A DNA stretch of 64,000 nucleotides from CAIQPV01 sp963719855 (GCA_963719855.1 CAVRDK010000005.1:62001-126000), one strand, 5' to 3'; counted from the first letter of the stretch, positions 8,091 to 17,597 are shown. Made by a program: numbers and translations. The notes: generated by a model from the sequence alone, not told the origin.

Positions 8091-8942
8091 CTACTTGGCG
8101 CGTTCCTCTGCACCAAGAGAACGCAGTTTTTGCACCGCGCGAGCCAAGTGCGCTGCATCTCGGTCCGTCGGGAACACCATGTAGGCAGGCAGGGTAATGA
8201 GAGAGCTCTGGTGAACCCGCCACAGTCGCCCCTGATCAATCGCGGCGCGTACCGTGCGCAGGGGAAGGTAGGCCGAACCACCGTGAGTCTCAATTAGTTG
8301 CAGTCCGATCCAGCCGATATTGGCGATACGGGCGGGAGTTTCCACGTCAGGAACACGAGAGCCAAACTGGGCATGGAACTCCGCGCCCCAATCAATGTGG
8401 ATGTAGTCAGGATCAGGCCAAGGGCGGCCCGGATTGCTGGTGACCAACACCAGGGATTCGTCGAACAAGTACTCCACAGCCAGACCGGGTCGGCTCTCGG
8501 GGGTGTACATGACACCGATATCCACGGTTCCCTGCACCAATCCTTGCATGATGCCCTCCTCAAAGCCGAGTTCCAGACGCAGGGAAACATCAGGAACGGC
8601 GGTGCGCATCCAGCTTACCCAGCGCGGCAGAAAGTCTTCCCATAAGGCGCTGCGTCCGCTCAATGTCAGCCCCCCGCTGAATCCGCTGGGCAAGCCGACT
8701 TCGTGGCGGGCTTGTTCCAGCGTGAGCACGAGGGTCTTGGCATAACGCAGAAAGCGCTGGCCGGCGGCAGTGAGTTCCGCGCCACCGCGTCCACGCCGGA
8801 GCAGCACCGCCCCCATCTGGGACTCCAAGGTCTGGATGCGGGAACTGACAGTGGATTGTGTGACATGCAAGCGGGTTGCCGCTCCAACGAAATTGCCTGC
8901 TGCCACCACAGCCAGGAAAGTTCGGGCGAGTTCGATGTCCAT
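8091..8942 (-). CDS. LysR-family transcriptional regulator
   Basis: 283 aa with an N-terminal winged helix-turn-helix (residues 1-60, AATRLHVTQSTVSSRIQTLE) and a substrate-binding domain of the periplasmic-protein fold. It diverges from the HPP-family gene across 114 bp that contain a nested inverted repeat (8949-9013), the usual arrangement for a LysR regulator controlling its divergent neighbour and itself. Co-inducer unknown; with nitrate genes downstream, nitrate or nitrite is a reasonable guess but is only inferred. Confidence 0.9.
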   Translation of the reverse strand: MDIELARTFLAVVAAGNFVGAATRLHVTQSTVSSRIQTLESQMGAVLLRRGRGGAELTAAGQRFLRYAKTLVLTLEQARHEVGLPSGFSGGLTLSGRSALWEDFLPRWVSWMRTAVPDVSLRLELGFEEGIMQGLVQGTVDIGVMYTPESRPGLAVEYLFDESLVLVTSNPGRPWPDPDYIHIDWGAEFHAQFGSRVPDVETPARIANIGWIGLQLIETHGGSAYLPLRTVRAAIDQGRLWRVHQSSLITLPAYMVFPTDRDAAHLARAVQKLRSLGAEERAK

Positions 8943-8948
8943 GGAAAG

Positions 8949-9013
8949 TAGTCTATGTATTCAACATTTCGATATATAGCATAAAAAAATATCGTTTGTC
9001 GAATATTAGACTA
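8949..9013. promoter_or_regulatory. Nested inverted repeat in LysR/HPP divergent promoter region
   Basis: Outer arms at 8949-8962 (TAGTCTATGTATTC) and 9001-9013 (GAATATTAGACTA) are near-complementary. Inner arms CGATAT (8970-8975) and ATATCG (8989-8994) are perfect, with an A-rich centre. The dyad lies 6 bp upstream of the LysR start and about 45 bp upstream of the HPP start, as expected for a LysR operator. Confidence 0.5.
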
Positions 9014-9056
9014 CACGCATATACTTCTCTTGGCAAATCTTATCCAGGAGGATGTT

Positions 9057-9791
9057 ATGAATATGAAGATTGTGGGAAAGTGGACAAACTTGTTTGGCGA
9101 AGACCCTCATCCAGCAAGCCATGGTGAAAAGCTGCTATCCGCTTTGGGTGCCTTTCTCGGCATTCTCGGGGTGATGGTCGTCAGCCACGGTGTACTTGGA
9201 GCCCAGGGAACCGCACTGGTCGTCACCTCCATGGGAGCCTCCGCCGTGCTGTTGTTTGCTGCGCCTCACAGCCCCATGTCGCAACCTTGGCCGGTACTGG
9301 GTGGGCACATGCTGTCGTCCGCTATTGGAATTACTTGTGCGTTGCTCATTCATGACATGCTAACCGCAGCGGCGGTGGCAGTGGCGCTATCCATTGCAGT
9401 GATGTACTACTTGCGTTGCCTGCACCCGCCAGGTGGGGCGGCAGCCTTGGCGGTGGTAATGGGTGGGGAAACAGTGCATACATTAGGTTATGCCTACCTG
9501 GTAACCCCCTTGCTGCTTAATGTGTTGATATTGTTAACTGTGGCGATGCTGTTTAATGCGCCCTTCAAACACCGTCGCTATCCACTCTGGATAGCCAAAC
9601 TGGACTCAACCGATAACTCAGTCAAGACGACGAAGAAATCAATAACGAAGATCAATCACAGCAACCTGACCTATGCCCTGTCTCAGATCGATACTTTTGT
9701 CGATGTCGCAGAAGAAGACTTGCTGCGGATTTACAACCTTGCGACGGATCATGCCCATTTATCCGAAATGCAGGGGATGGGGAATGGGTGA
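9057..9791 (+). CDS. HPP-family integral membrane protein (possible nitrite transporter)
   Basis: 244 aa from the ATG at 9057, which has AGGAGG six bases upstream; this start was preferred over an upstream TTG. Four hydrophobic helices (about 30-175) carry the family signature region with CLHPPGGAAALAVV. A cytoplasmic tail of about 70 residues follows. HPP proteins of chloroplasts and cyanobacteria (NitT1-type) have been shown to carry nitrite. Placement next to a LysR gene and before narK/narGHJI agrees with nitrite or nitrate handling here, but substrate specificity is inferred. Confidence 0.8.
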   Translation: MNMKIVGKWTNLFGEDPHPASHGEKLLSALGAFLGILGVMVVSHGVLGAQGTALVVTSMGASAVLLFAAPHSPMSQPWPVLGGHMLSSAIGITCALLIHDMLTAAAVAVALSIAVMYYLRCLHPPGGAAALAVVMGGETVHTLGYAYLVTPLLLNVLILLTVAMLFNAPFKHRRYPLWIAKLDSTDNSVKTTKKSITKINHSNLTYALSQIDTFVDVAEEDLLRIYNLATDHAHLSEMQGMGNG

Positions 9792-9840
9792 AATCGGTGG
9801 AGATAAGTTGGAAGTTGCTATGCAAGCGAACAGCTAATTC

Positions 9841-9881
9841 TTGATCTACATCAAAGAACCAGGACGGGAATTGTTTTATCT
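9841..9881 (+). promoter_or_regulatory. FNR/CRP-type site with matching -10 box
   Basis: TTGATCTACATCAA (9841-9854) is a perfect FNR-type palindrome (TTGAT-N4-ATCAA). A TTATCT hexamer at 9876-9881 sits where the -10 box would be if the site were centred at -41.5 (class II activation, start near 9889). It precedes the DsrC-like gene and possibly drives transcription into the nar genes under low oxygen. Confidence 0.7.
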
Positions 9882-9968
9882 TGCGAGATAGAGGTAGCTT
9901 TCAGATTGCTATCCGGGCCTGAGGCGGCTTCGGGAAGCAGCGACCCAAGAGCATTATGAGGAGAAAAT

Positions 9969-10284
9969 ATGCGGGTGCCTGACACTGATGGTGAGGGATA
10001 TTTGGTTGATCCATTTGATTGGAGTGAAGATATTGCCAAGGAATTTGCTCACCAGGAAAATATCCAACTGACGGAAGATCATTGGGACGCGATTAATTTC
10101 ATGCGCCAATATTACTCAGAAACATCAAGTCCCACCGGATGTTCGTCATGTGACAAAACATCTTGCCGCGCGGTTGGGGCCTGGATCGCGCAATATAGTA
10201 TTTGAGCTATTTCCATACGGCTACGTGAAACAAGCGTGCAAGATCGCGGGCATGAAACGCCCGAGAGGTTGGAGTACCGGATAA
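9969..10284 (+). pseudogene. DsrC/TusE-like sulfur-relay-family protein, frameshifted near 10127
   Basis: Good GAGGAG site before the ATG. The first frame gives DTDGEGYLVDPFDWSEDIA and LTEDHWDAINFMRQYY, typical of the DsrC/TusE family, then runs off-frame and stops at 10205. The +1 frame continues VPPDVRHVTKHLAARLG to the C-terminal arm and stops at 10284; dropping one A at 10127-10128 restores about 104 aa. The C-terminal arm reads QACKIAGMKRPRGWSTG: the Cys equivalent to DsrC CysB is present, but the penultimate CysA is replaced by Trp with a three-residue tail. It therefore cannot form the DsrC trisulfide as known and is probably a regulatory-type homologue. Preceded by a perfect FNR-type site. 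Confidence 0.75.
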
Positions 10285-10471
10285 TTGTTTTGACGACAGC
10301 TTTGACGTTTCTCCTTAACATAAACATGTAATAAATATATTAATAAAAACATGTCTCCTGAGTATCCTATCTATATATAACTGGCTGGCTAAGTTTCCGA
10401 GAGTTGCGTAATCGGAATTGTTCGTGTTTGTGGTTTCCATTTGTGACCGTGTGTTAATTTGGAGAGATGCC

Positions 10472-11737
10472 ATGGCAACAATGCAATACAAGGCTTGGTC
10501 GGTAGTAATTATGAGCACATTGGCGTTTACGGTGTGCTTTATGATCTGGATGATGTTTGCGGTGATAGGTATCCCGATCAAGCAGACACTCGGGCTTAAC
10601 GAAACACAGTTCGGCGTGCTGGTCGCTATGCCGGTTCTTACCGGCTCTTTGATCCGCTTGCCCTTGGGCATGTGGACAGACAAATTCGGCGGACGCATCG
10701 TGTTTTTCGTGTTGATGCTTTCCACCGTGTTTCCGATCTGGATGATTTCCCGCGCGACAGAGTACTGGCAGTTTCTGGTAACGGGCTTGTTTGTTGGGGT
10801 CGCAGGCGGCTCGTTTACGGTGGGCATCTCTTACTGCGCGCGCTGGTTTCCCAAGGAACGGCAAGGTCTGGCCATGGGTATTTTCGGCGCCGGCAATACC
10901 GGGGCAGCGCTGACCAAACTGATCGCGCCTAGTATTGTGGTGGCTTACGGTTGGGCAATGGTGCCGCAGGTTTACGCAGTCCTGATGCTGGCCATCGCCA
11001 TCCTGTTCTGGTTCTTTACTTTTACCGACCCAGAACACCATGTGAGTGAGTCGGTTACGGTGCGCGAACAACTCGCTACGCTTAAAGATCTCAGGGTGTG
11101 GCGATACAGCCAGTATTATTCCATTGTGTTCGGCGGCTATGTGGCGCTGGCTTTGTGGATGACCAAATATTACGTTTCCGAGTACGGCTTCGACCTCAAA
11201 ACAGCGGCATTGATGGCAGCCGCATTCAGTATTCCGGGAGGCTTGCTGCGTGCGATCGGCGGCTATTTTTCCGACAAGTTCGGGGCGCACACCATGACAT
11301 GGTGGGTGCTGTGGGTATCGCTGGTGTGCCTGTTCTTCTTGTCCTATCCGCAGACCGAATTCACCATCCGCACCGTGACTGGCCCGCAGACATTTCATGT
11401 CGGACTCGGCCCGACCATGTTCACCATCATCATGTTCACCATGGGCATCGCTTTCGCATTGGGCAAAGCCTCAGTGTTTAAATACATTTCCGATGACTAC
11501 CCGGAAAATATCGGCGTGGTCTCCGGCGTGGTGGGGCTGGCGGGCGGCATGGGCGGCTTCATCATGCCCATCATGTTCGGCGCGCTGGTCGACCTGACCG
11601 GCATCCGTTCTTCCGCGTTCATGCTGATGTTTGGCGTGGTGTGGATTTCGCTGATGTGGATGTACTGGGCCGAGGTGCGACCCATGGATGTGGCGCGGGA
11701 AAAGAACCGCGTCAACAGAGCCGACAACATCGAGTGA
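10472..11737 (+). CDS. narK: NarK1-type MFS nitrate/nitrite transporter
   Basis: 421 aa from the ATG at 10472 with GGAGAG upstream. Twelve-helix major facilitator. The nitrate/nitrite porter signature is recognisable in AGGSFTVGISYCARWFPKER and in GIFGAGNTGAALTKL; the second is seen at AFGKASVFKYI-like residues (GKASVFKYISDDYPENIG) in the C-terminal half. NarK1-type members are thought to import nitrate with protons. It is the first of two NarK paralogues in front of narGHJI. Confidence 0.9.
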   Translation: MATMQYKAWSVVIMSTLAFTVCFMIWMMFAVIGIPIKQTLGLNETQFGVLVAMPVLTGSLIRLPLGMWTDKFGGRIVFFVLMLSTVFPIWMISRATEYWQFLVTGLFVGVAGGSFTVGISYCARWFPKERQGLAMGIFGAGNTGAALTKLIAPSIVVAYGWAMVPQVYAVLMLAIAILFWFFTFTDPEHHVSESVTVREQLATLKDLRVWRYSQYYSIVFGGYVALALWMTKYYVSEYGFDLKTAALMAAAFSIPGGLLRAIGGYFSDKFGAHTMTWWVLWVSLVCLFFLSYPQTEFTIRTVTGPQTFHVGLGPTMFTIIMFTMGIAFALGKASVFKYISDDYPENIGVVSGVVGLAGGMGGFIMPIMFGALVDLTGIRSSAFMLMFGVVWISLMWMYWAEVRPMDVAREKNRVNRADNIE

Positions 11738-11906
11738 GGTTAGCCAAGATGGCGCTTGCTTCTGTCTAGGAGCCGGTCGGAGCATTTGCCAAGGAATATA
11801 ACTTTCTTCAGTTGACAAGGATAATGATGGCGGGTGAAGGGCGTTGGTGTGGGTGGATAGCAAGTTTAATTTAACGATTCTTAAAATAACCAGGGGGGGT
11901 AAATTA

Positions 11907-13574
11907 ATGATTAACAAGAAAGAACAGCGGGGGTCGGTGGGTACCGAAGACTCAGCCAGCTACAGCTCTGCCGACATTGCGGAGTGGAATCCGGAAGACA
12001 AAGCCTTTTGGGAATCGAAGGGCAAGAAAATCGCCAACCGCAACCTGTGGATATCAATTCCCAACCTGCTGTGCGGCTTTGCCGTGTGGGCGATGTGGGG
12101 CATGATTACGGTACAGATGATTAACCTCGGTTTTCCCTTCAAGCCTGCGGAGTTGTTCACCTTGACCGCGATTTCCGGGTTGATGGGCGCGACACTGCGC
12201 ATACCCGCATCGTTTTTTATCCGTATCTGCGGCGGGCGCAACACGGTCTTCCTGACTACCGCGCTGCTCATCATTCCGGCCGTCTTGACGGGCATTGCGC
12301 TGCAGGATAAAACCACGCCGCTGTGGGTATTTCAGGTATGTGCGTTCCTGTCCGGTATCGGCGGAGGCAACTTCTCTTGTTCCATGTCCAACATCAGCGG
12401 TTTCTTTCCCAAGCGGCTGCAAGGAACCGGTCTGGGTCTCAACGCGGGTATCGGCAACTTTGGCGTGACCACCATGCAGATTCTGATCCCGCTGGTGATG
12501 ACTGCCAGCGTCTTCGGCGCGCTCGGCGGCGCGCCAATGACATTGCTGAAGGATAGCGGCTGGATTCTCGGCAAGATTGTCGCCGGTACACCCACCTTCA
12601 TCCAGAACGCCGGCTTCATCTGGGCAGCGATATTGATCCCTCTGGTGATTGCTGCCTGGTTCGGCATGAACAACCTGCTGCCGCTGTCACCCAACTACGG
12701 CGGTACGCTGGCGGCTTTCGCCAAGATATTCTACCTGTGGGGGCTGACCTTCATTGTCGGCGCTATCGGTCTCTACTTGTACCTTCCGGCACCGGCCGGC
12801 CTCGGCTTGCTCAACATGTGGGTAGCGTTGCCGCTGATCATAGTGGCTACGCTGTTCGTGATGAAGCTCGCGGCATTCGGTGAGATGAAGGTCAACATCG
12901 CCAAGCAGTTTGCGATTTTCAGCAACAAGCATACTTGGTCGATGACGGCGCTCTACATCGTCACCTTCGGTTCGTTTATCGGCTTCGCGATGGCGCTGCC
13001 GCTGGCTATCACCGTGATCTTCGGTGTGCAGCACATTCCCGATGCATCTGGAGTCATGCAGCATACCCTGAAAAATCCCAATGCCCCTTCCGCGATGACC
13101 TATGCCTGGATGGGCCCGTTCATTGGCGCGCTGATCCGCCCGGTGGGCGGCTGGATCGCCGATAAGGTCGGCGGCTCCATCGTCACCCAGATCATTTCGG
13201 CGGTGATGGTAGTGGCCTCCGCTTCGGTGGGCTATGTGATGTTGCTGGCCTACAAGTCGGCGACACCGGAACAATATTTCATGATATTCATGGTGCTGTT
13301 TGTGATCCTGTTTGCCGCAACGGGATTGGGCAATGGCTCCACCTTCCGCACCATCGGCGTGATCTTTGACCGGCAACAGGCCGGCCCGGTACTCGGCTGG
13401 ACCTCTGCTGCTGCTGCCTATGGCGCGTTCATCGCACCGGTGGTAATCGGCGCGCAGATCAAAGCCGGCACGCCGGAGTATTCCATGTACGGATTTGCAG
13501 TGTTCTACGCAGTGTGCCTCGTTTTGAACTGGTGGTTTTACTTGCGTAGCGGTTCAGAGATCAAAAACCCGTAA
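11907..13574 (+). CDS. narK: NarK2-type nitrate/nitrite antiporter (MFS)
   Basis: 555 aa from the ATG at 11907, preceded by a G-rich Shine-Dalgarno sequence; a longer frame from 11844 lacks one. Hydrophilic N-terminus of about 45 residues, then 12 or more helices. The two nitrate signatures are clear: GGGNFSCSMSNISGFFPKR with LGLNAGIGNFG, and ATGLGNGSTFRTIGVIF. NarK2-type proteins exchange nitrate for nitrite. Paired NarK1 and NarK2 before narG is common in denitrifying proteobacteria. It is longer than usual because of an insertion of about 60 residues between helices in the first half. Confidence 0.9.
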   Translation: MINKKEQRGSVGTEDSASYSSADIAEWNPEDKAFWESKGKKIANRNLWISIPNLLCGFAVWAMWGMITVQMINLGFPFKPAELFTLTAISGLMGATLRIPASFFIRICGGRNTVFLTTALLIIPAVLTGIALQDKTTPLWVFQVCAFLSGIGGGNFSCSMSNISGFFPKRLQGTGLGLNAGIGNFGVTTMQILIPLVMTASVFGALGGAPMTLLKDSGWILGKIVAGTPTFIQNAGFIWAAILIPLVIAAWFGMNNLLPLSPNYGGTLAAFAKIFYLWGLTFIVGAIGLYLYLPAPAGLGLLNMWVALPLIIVATLFVMKLAAFGEMKVNIAKQFAIFSNKHTWSMTALYIVTFGSFIGFAMALPLAITVIFGVQHIPDASGVMQHTLKNPNAPSAMTYAWMGPFIGALIRPVGGWIADKVGGSIVTQIISAVMVVASASVGYVMLLAYKSATPEQYFMIFMVLFVILFAATGLGNGSTFRTIGVIFDRQQAGPVLGWTSAAAAYGAFIAPVVIGAQIKAGTPEYSMYGFAVFYAVCLVLNWWFYLRSGSEIKNP

Positions 13575-13630
13575 CCCTGAAATACAGTTGTCCTAATAAC
13601 CAGCGACTGGGTTGGCGTTAACCATAACCA

Positions 13631-13659
13631 ATCACTTGGCAGCTTGCTGCCTAAGTGAT
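13631..13659. repeat. Hairpin between narK2 and narG
   Basis: ATCACTTGGCAGC (13631-13643) and GCTGCCTAAGTGAT (13646-13659) are complementary apart from one extra A, with a 2 bp loop. No T-run follows, so it is not a standard terminator; it may stabilise the narK transcript end or be a repeat element. The rest of the 267 bp gap shows only the narG Shine-Dalgarno sequence (AAGGAG). Confidence 0.45.
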
Positions 13660-13841
13660 ATGGCTATGCAAAGCTATTGTCAACCTGGTCAAATGGCGAG
13701 TTAGTGACATCAGATTACAACGGTTGGAATAACTGTCTGGCGCACCAAGCGCAGAAAATATAAGTAGCATTTTTTAAAACCTGCGGAGATATGTGTAATC
13801 TGCGGATGCAATCGCCGTTTTTAAGATTTAAGGAGTAACAA

Positions 13842-16800
13842 ATGAGTCACTTTCTAGACCGCTTGAAATTTTTTACCCGGCTCAAAGAGCCTTTCTCAAA
13901 CGGCCACGGTATCGTTACCAACGAGGACAGGGAGTGGGAAGATGCCTACCGTCATCGCTGGCAGCACGACAAGGTAGTGCGCTCCACCCACGGGGTGAAT
14001 TGCACCGGCGGTTGCTCGTGGAAGATTTTTGTAAAGAACGGGTTGGTGGCGTTTGAAATGCAGCAAACCGATTACCCGCGCACCCGCGATGACCTGCCTA
14101 ATCACGAGCCGCGCGGTTGTCAGCGTGGCGCCTCGTTTTCCTGGTATCTGTACAGCCCGCATCGGGTGAAGTATCCGCTGATTCGTGGTCGCCTGCTCGA
14201 TTTGTACCGCGCTGAACGCAAGTCCGGCAAAGACCCGGTGGAAGCCTGGGCGGCGATTCAAGCTGATGAGGCAAAGCGCAAAAAATATGTCGCAGTGCGC
14301 GGGTTGGGCGGTTTTGTGCGTACCAACTGGGAAGAGGTCAATGAAATTATTGCCGCCGCTAACGTGCACACCATAAAGAAATGGGGGCCGGACCGGATTT
14401 ATGGTTTCTCGCCGATACCCGCAATGTCGATGATTTCCTATGCCGCAGGATCGCGCTACATGTCGCTGATCGGCGGCGTTTCCGGCTCGTTCTACGATTG
14501 GTACTGCGACTTACCCGCCGCTTCGCCGCAAACCTGGGGTGAGCAGACCGATGTGCCGGAAGCCGCCGACTGGTACAACTCCACCTACCTGATTATCACC
14601 GGCGCCAACCTGCCGATGACGCGCACGCCGGACGCACACTTTGCCAGCGAAGTGCGTTACAAGGGCGCCAAGATTGTGTCGATGGCGCCGGACTATGCCG
14701 AATACGTCAAGTTCGCCGACCTGTGGATGCCGGTGCGTCAGGGTACCGATACGGCGGTCTTTCTGGCGATGGGCCATGTGGCCCTGAAAGAATTCTTTAT
14801 CGACAAACAGAACCCCTACTTTACCGAATACGCACGCAAATACACCGACCTGCCGATGCAGGTGATCTTGCGCAAGTTCGGCGATAGCTATGTGCCCGAC
14901 CGCAATCTGCGCGCATCGGATTTTGCCGGCAATCTGGGTGAAGCAAATAACCCGGAATGGAAAACCATTGTTTATGACGCGACCAGCAAATCGTTCATCG
15001 CACCTAACGGCTCCGTCGGCTTTCGCTGGGGCGAGGAAGGCAAGTGGAACCTGCTGCCGAAGAATGCGGCCAACCAGCAGGATATCGTTGCCGAATTGAG
15101 CTGCATCGACAGCAAGGATGATGTTGTGTCTGTCGGGTTTCCCCACTATCAGTCGGGCGAAGACGCGCTGCTCTACCGCAACGTGCCGGCACGCAAACTG
15201 AAGCTGGCAAACGGCGCGGAAGTTTTTGTCGCTTCCGTGTTTGACATGCAGATCGCGCAATACGGTGTTGACCGTGGCTTGGGCGGCGGCAATGTGGCTG
15301 CGTCATACGACGATGCCGACGTGGCCTACACCCCGGCTTGGGCGGCCAAGGTTTCTGGAGTGAAGGCGGCAGACATCGAACGTACCGGGCGCGAGTTTGC
15401 CTATAACGCTTCCAAGACCCATGGCAAGTCGATGGTGATCATGGGTGCGGCGATCAACCACTGGTATCACAATGACATGACCTACCGTTCCATCATGAAC
15501 CTGCTGCACATGTGCGGCTGCGTGGGACAGTCTGGCGGCGGCTGGGCGCATTATGTGGGTCAGGAAAAACTGCGCCCGCAAGCGGGTTGGGCGCCGATCG
15601 CGTTTGCTCTGGATTGGCAGCGCCCGCCGCGCCAAATGAATAGCACCTCCTACTGGTACTTCCACACTGACCAGTGGCGCTACGAGACCATCAACCCAGA
15701 CGACTTGATGCAACCTGCCGCCAAGGGAAAATATAAGGGCTATTCGCTGGCCGATTACAACGTCGTTTCGACACGCTTGGGTTGGTTGCCTTCCGCGCCG
15801 CACTGGAATGCCAACCCGCTCGATCTGGCGGCGGATGCCGAGAAGGCGGGCGCCACTGATGAGGCGGGTATCGCCAAATATGTTGTCGACAAACTCAAAA
15901 CCGGCGAACTGGACGTGGCTTATGCCGACGTGGACAACCCGGTCAACTGGCCGCGTAATCTGTTCGTGTGGCGCGCCAACCTGATCGGCTCCTCTGCCAA
16001 AGGACATGAATATTTCCTCAAGCATTTGCTCGGCGCACAGAACGGCGTGTTGCAGGAGAGCGGTTTGGGGCGTGACAACAAGGAAGTAAAGTGGCATGAG
16101 AATGCGCCCATCGGCAAACTGGACTTGATGGTCGACATTAACTTCCGTCTGAACTCTACCGGTGCTTATTCCGACATCATCCTGCCGACCGCGACCTGGT
16201 ATGAGAAGAACGATCTCAATACCACCGACATGCATCCCTTCATCCATCCGCTGTCGGAAGCCGTGTCCCCGGCTTGGGAATCCAGATCAGACTGGCAGAT
16301 ATTCAAGTCCATCGCCAAGGCTTTCTCGCCGCTGGCGGGGAAGCATCTGGGTAAACGCAAGGATATCGTCGCACTGCCGATGCAGCATGACTCACCGTTT
16401 GAGTTGGCGCAGCCCTTCGGTGAAGTGAAGGACTGGAAAAAAGGCGAATGCGAACCGGTACCCGGCAAGACCATGCCGCTGCTGAAAGTGGTGGAGCGCG
16501 ACTATGCCAACACCTACAAAAAATTCACTTCGCTCGGGCCGTTGATGACCAAGCTGGGCAACGGCATCAAGGGGCTTGACTGGAATACCGAGCATGAATA
16601 CGAAGAGTTGAAACACGTCAATTACACTATCAAGGAAGAAGGCATCAGCAAAGGCATGCCTTCGCTGGAAGAGGATATTTCGGTGTGCGAGTCCGTGCTG
16701 CGCATGGCGCCGGAAACTAACGGCGAGGTGGCGCACAAATCATGGAGCGCGCTGACCAAGAAAACCGGCATCGACCACCATCACCTGTATGCCGGGCGTC

Positions 16801-17597
16801 AGGAAGACAAGATCACCTTCCGCGACATTCAGGCGCAGCCGCGCAAAATTATCACCGCCCCCACCTGGTCCGGCATCGAGTCGGAAAAGGTTTCTTACAC
16901 GGCGGGCTACACCAATATCCACGAGCATATTCCGTTCCGCACCTTGACCGGGCGCGCGCATTTCTATCAGGATCACGAATGGTTTCTGGACTTCGGCGAA
17001 GGCTTTTGCACGTTCAAGCCGCCGGTCGATATGAAGACGCACGAGGTCATTCCGGATGCTGTCCGCAAGAAGCCGCATCTCGCGTTGTCGTGGATCACAC
17101 CGCATTCCAAGTGGGGAATTCACTCCACTTATCAGGATAACTTGCGCATGCTGTCATTGTTCCGGGGCGGGCCGTATATCTGGCTGTCGGAAGACGACGC
17201 CAAGCAGATCGGCCTGGAAGACAACGACTGGGTGGAAGCGGTGAATGGTAATGGCGCCGCCGTGGCGCGGATCGTCGTCTCGCAACGGATTCCGCGCGGC
17301 ATGGCGATGATGTACCACGCGCAGGAAAAGAACGTGAACGTGCCCGGCTCGCCTTCCACCGGCAAACGCGGCGGTATTTTAAATTCGGTGACCCGCGTGA
17401 TTGTGAAACCGACCAACATGGTTGGCGGTTATGTGCAGTTGGCCTACGGCTTCAATTACTACGGCACCGTGGGCTGCCAGCGCGACGAAGTGGTGATCTT
17501 GCACAAGATTGCGGATAAGGATGTGGACTGGCTGGAACGTCCGCTCACGCCCGAGCGCGAAGCAGCGCTCAATCCGCCCGGCATCGGCCCTCGTTGA
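13842..17597 (+). CDS. narG: Respiratory nitrate reductase alpha subunit
   Basis: 1251 aa, full length. Reduces nitrate to nitrite at a bis-MGD molybdenum centre on the cytoplasmic side of the membrane. The N-terminal His/Cys cluster motif THGVNCTGGCSWK, with the distal Cys in PRGCQRG, binds the FS0 [4Fe-4S] cluster. The Mo-ligand Asp is in YCDLPAASPQTWGEQTDVPE, almost identical to the E. coli NarG segment. AAGGAG precedes the ATG. It is the first structural gene of narGHJI. No nar-specific molybdenum cofactor genes are in the window. Confidence 0.97.
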   Translation: MSHFLDRLKFFTRLKEPFSNGHGIVTNEDREWEDAYRHRWQHDKVVRSTHGVNCTGGCSWKIFVKNGLVAFEMQQTDYPRTRDDLPNHEPRGCQRGASFSWYLYSPHRVKYPLIRGRLLDLYRAERKSGKDPVEAWAAIQADEAKRKKYVAVRGLGGFVRTNWEEVNEIIAAANVHTIKKWGPDRIYGFSPIPAMSMISYAAGSRYMSLIGGVSGSFYDWYCDLPAASPQTWGEQTDVPEAADWYNSTYLIITGANLPMTRTPDAHFASEVRYKGAKIVSMAPDYAEYVKFADLWMPVRQGTDTAVFLAMGHVALKEFFIDKQNPYFTEYARKYTDLPMQVILRKFGDSYVPDRNLRASDFAGNLGEANNPEWKTIVYDATSKSFIAPNGSVGFRWGEEGKWNLLPKNAANQQDIVAELSCIDSKDDVVSVGFPHYQSGEDALLYRNVPARKLKLANGAEVFVASVFDMQIAQYGVDRGLGGGNVAASYDDADVAYTPAWAAKVSGVKAADIERTGREFAYNASKTHGKSMVIMGAAINHWYHNDMTYRSIMNLLHMCGCVGQSGGGWAHYVGQEKLRPQAGWAPIAFALDWQRPPRQMNSTSYWYFHTDQWRYETINPDDLMQPAAKGKYKGYSLADYNVVSTRLGWLPSAPHWNANPLDLAADAEKAGATDEAGIAKYVVDKLKTGELDVAYADVDNPVNWPRNLFVWRANLIGSSAKGHEYFLKHLLGAQNGVLQESGLGRDNKEVKWHENAPIGKLDLMVDINFRLNSTGAYSDIILPTATWYEKNDLNTTDMHPFIHPLSEAVSPAWESRSDWQIFKSIAKAFSPLAGKHLGKRKDIVALPMQHDSPFELAQPFGEVKDWKKGECEPVPGKTMPLLKVVERDYANTYKKFTSLGPLMTKLGNGIKGLDWNTEHEYEELKHVNYTIKEEGISKGMPSLEEDISVCESVLRMAPETNGEVAHKSWSALTKKTGIDHHHLYAGRQEDKITFRDIQAQPRKIITAPTWSGIESEKVSYTAGYTNIHEHIPFRTLTGRAHFYQDHEWFLDFGEGFCTFKPPVDMKTHEVIPDAVRKKPHLALSWITPHSKWGIHSTYQDNLRMLSLFRGGPYIWLSEDDAKQIGLEDNDWVEAVNGNGAAVARIVVSQRIPRGMAMMYHAQEKNVNVPGSPSTGKRGGILNSVTRVIVKPTNMVGGYVQLAYGFNYYGTVGCQRDEVVILHKIADKDVDWLERPLTPEREAALNPPGIGPR

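Noticed and set aside
10454..11398. Long minus-strand frame (314 codons) opposite narK1
   Set aside because: Composition is His/Arg/Gln-rich shadow coding, with no start signal and complete overlap with a well-supported transporter gene.
13575..13841. FNR-type site in front of narG
   Set aside because: TTGTCAACCTGGTCAA near 13678 has the wrong spacing and weak half-sites.
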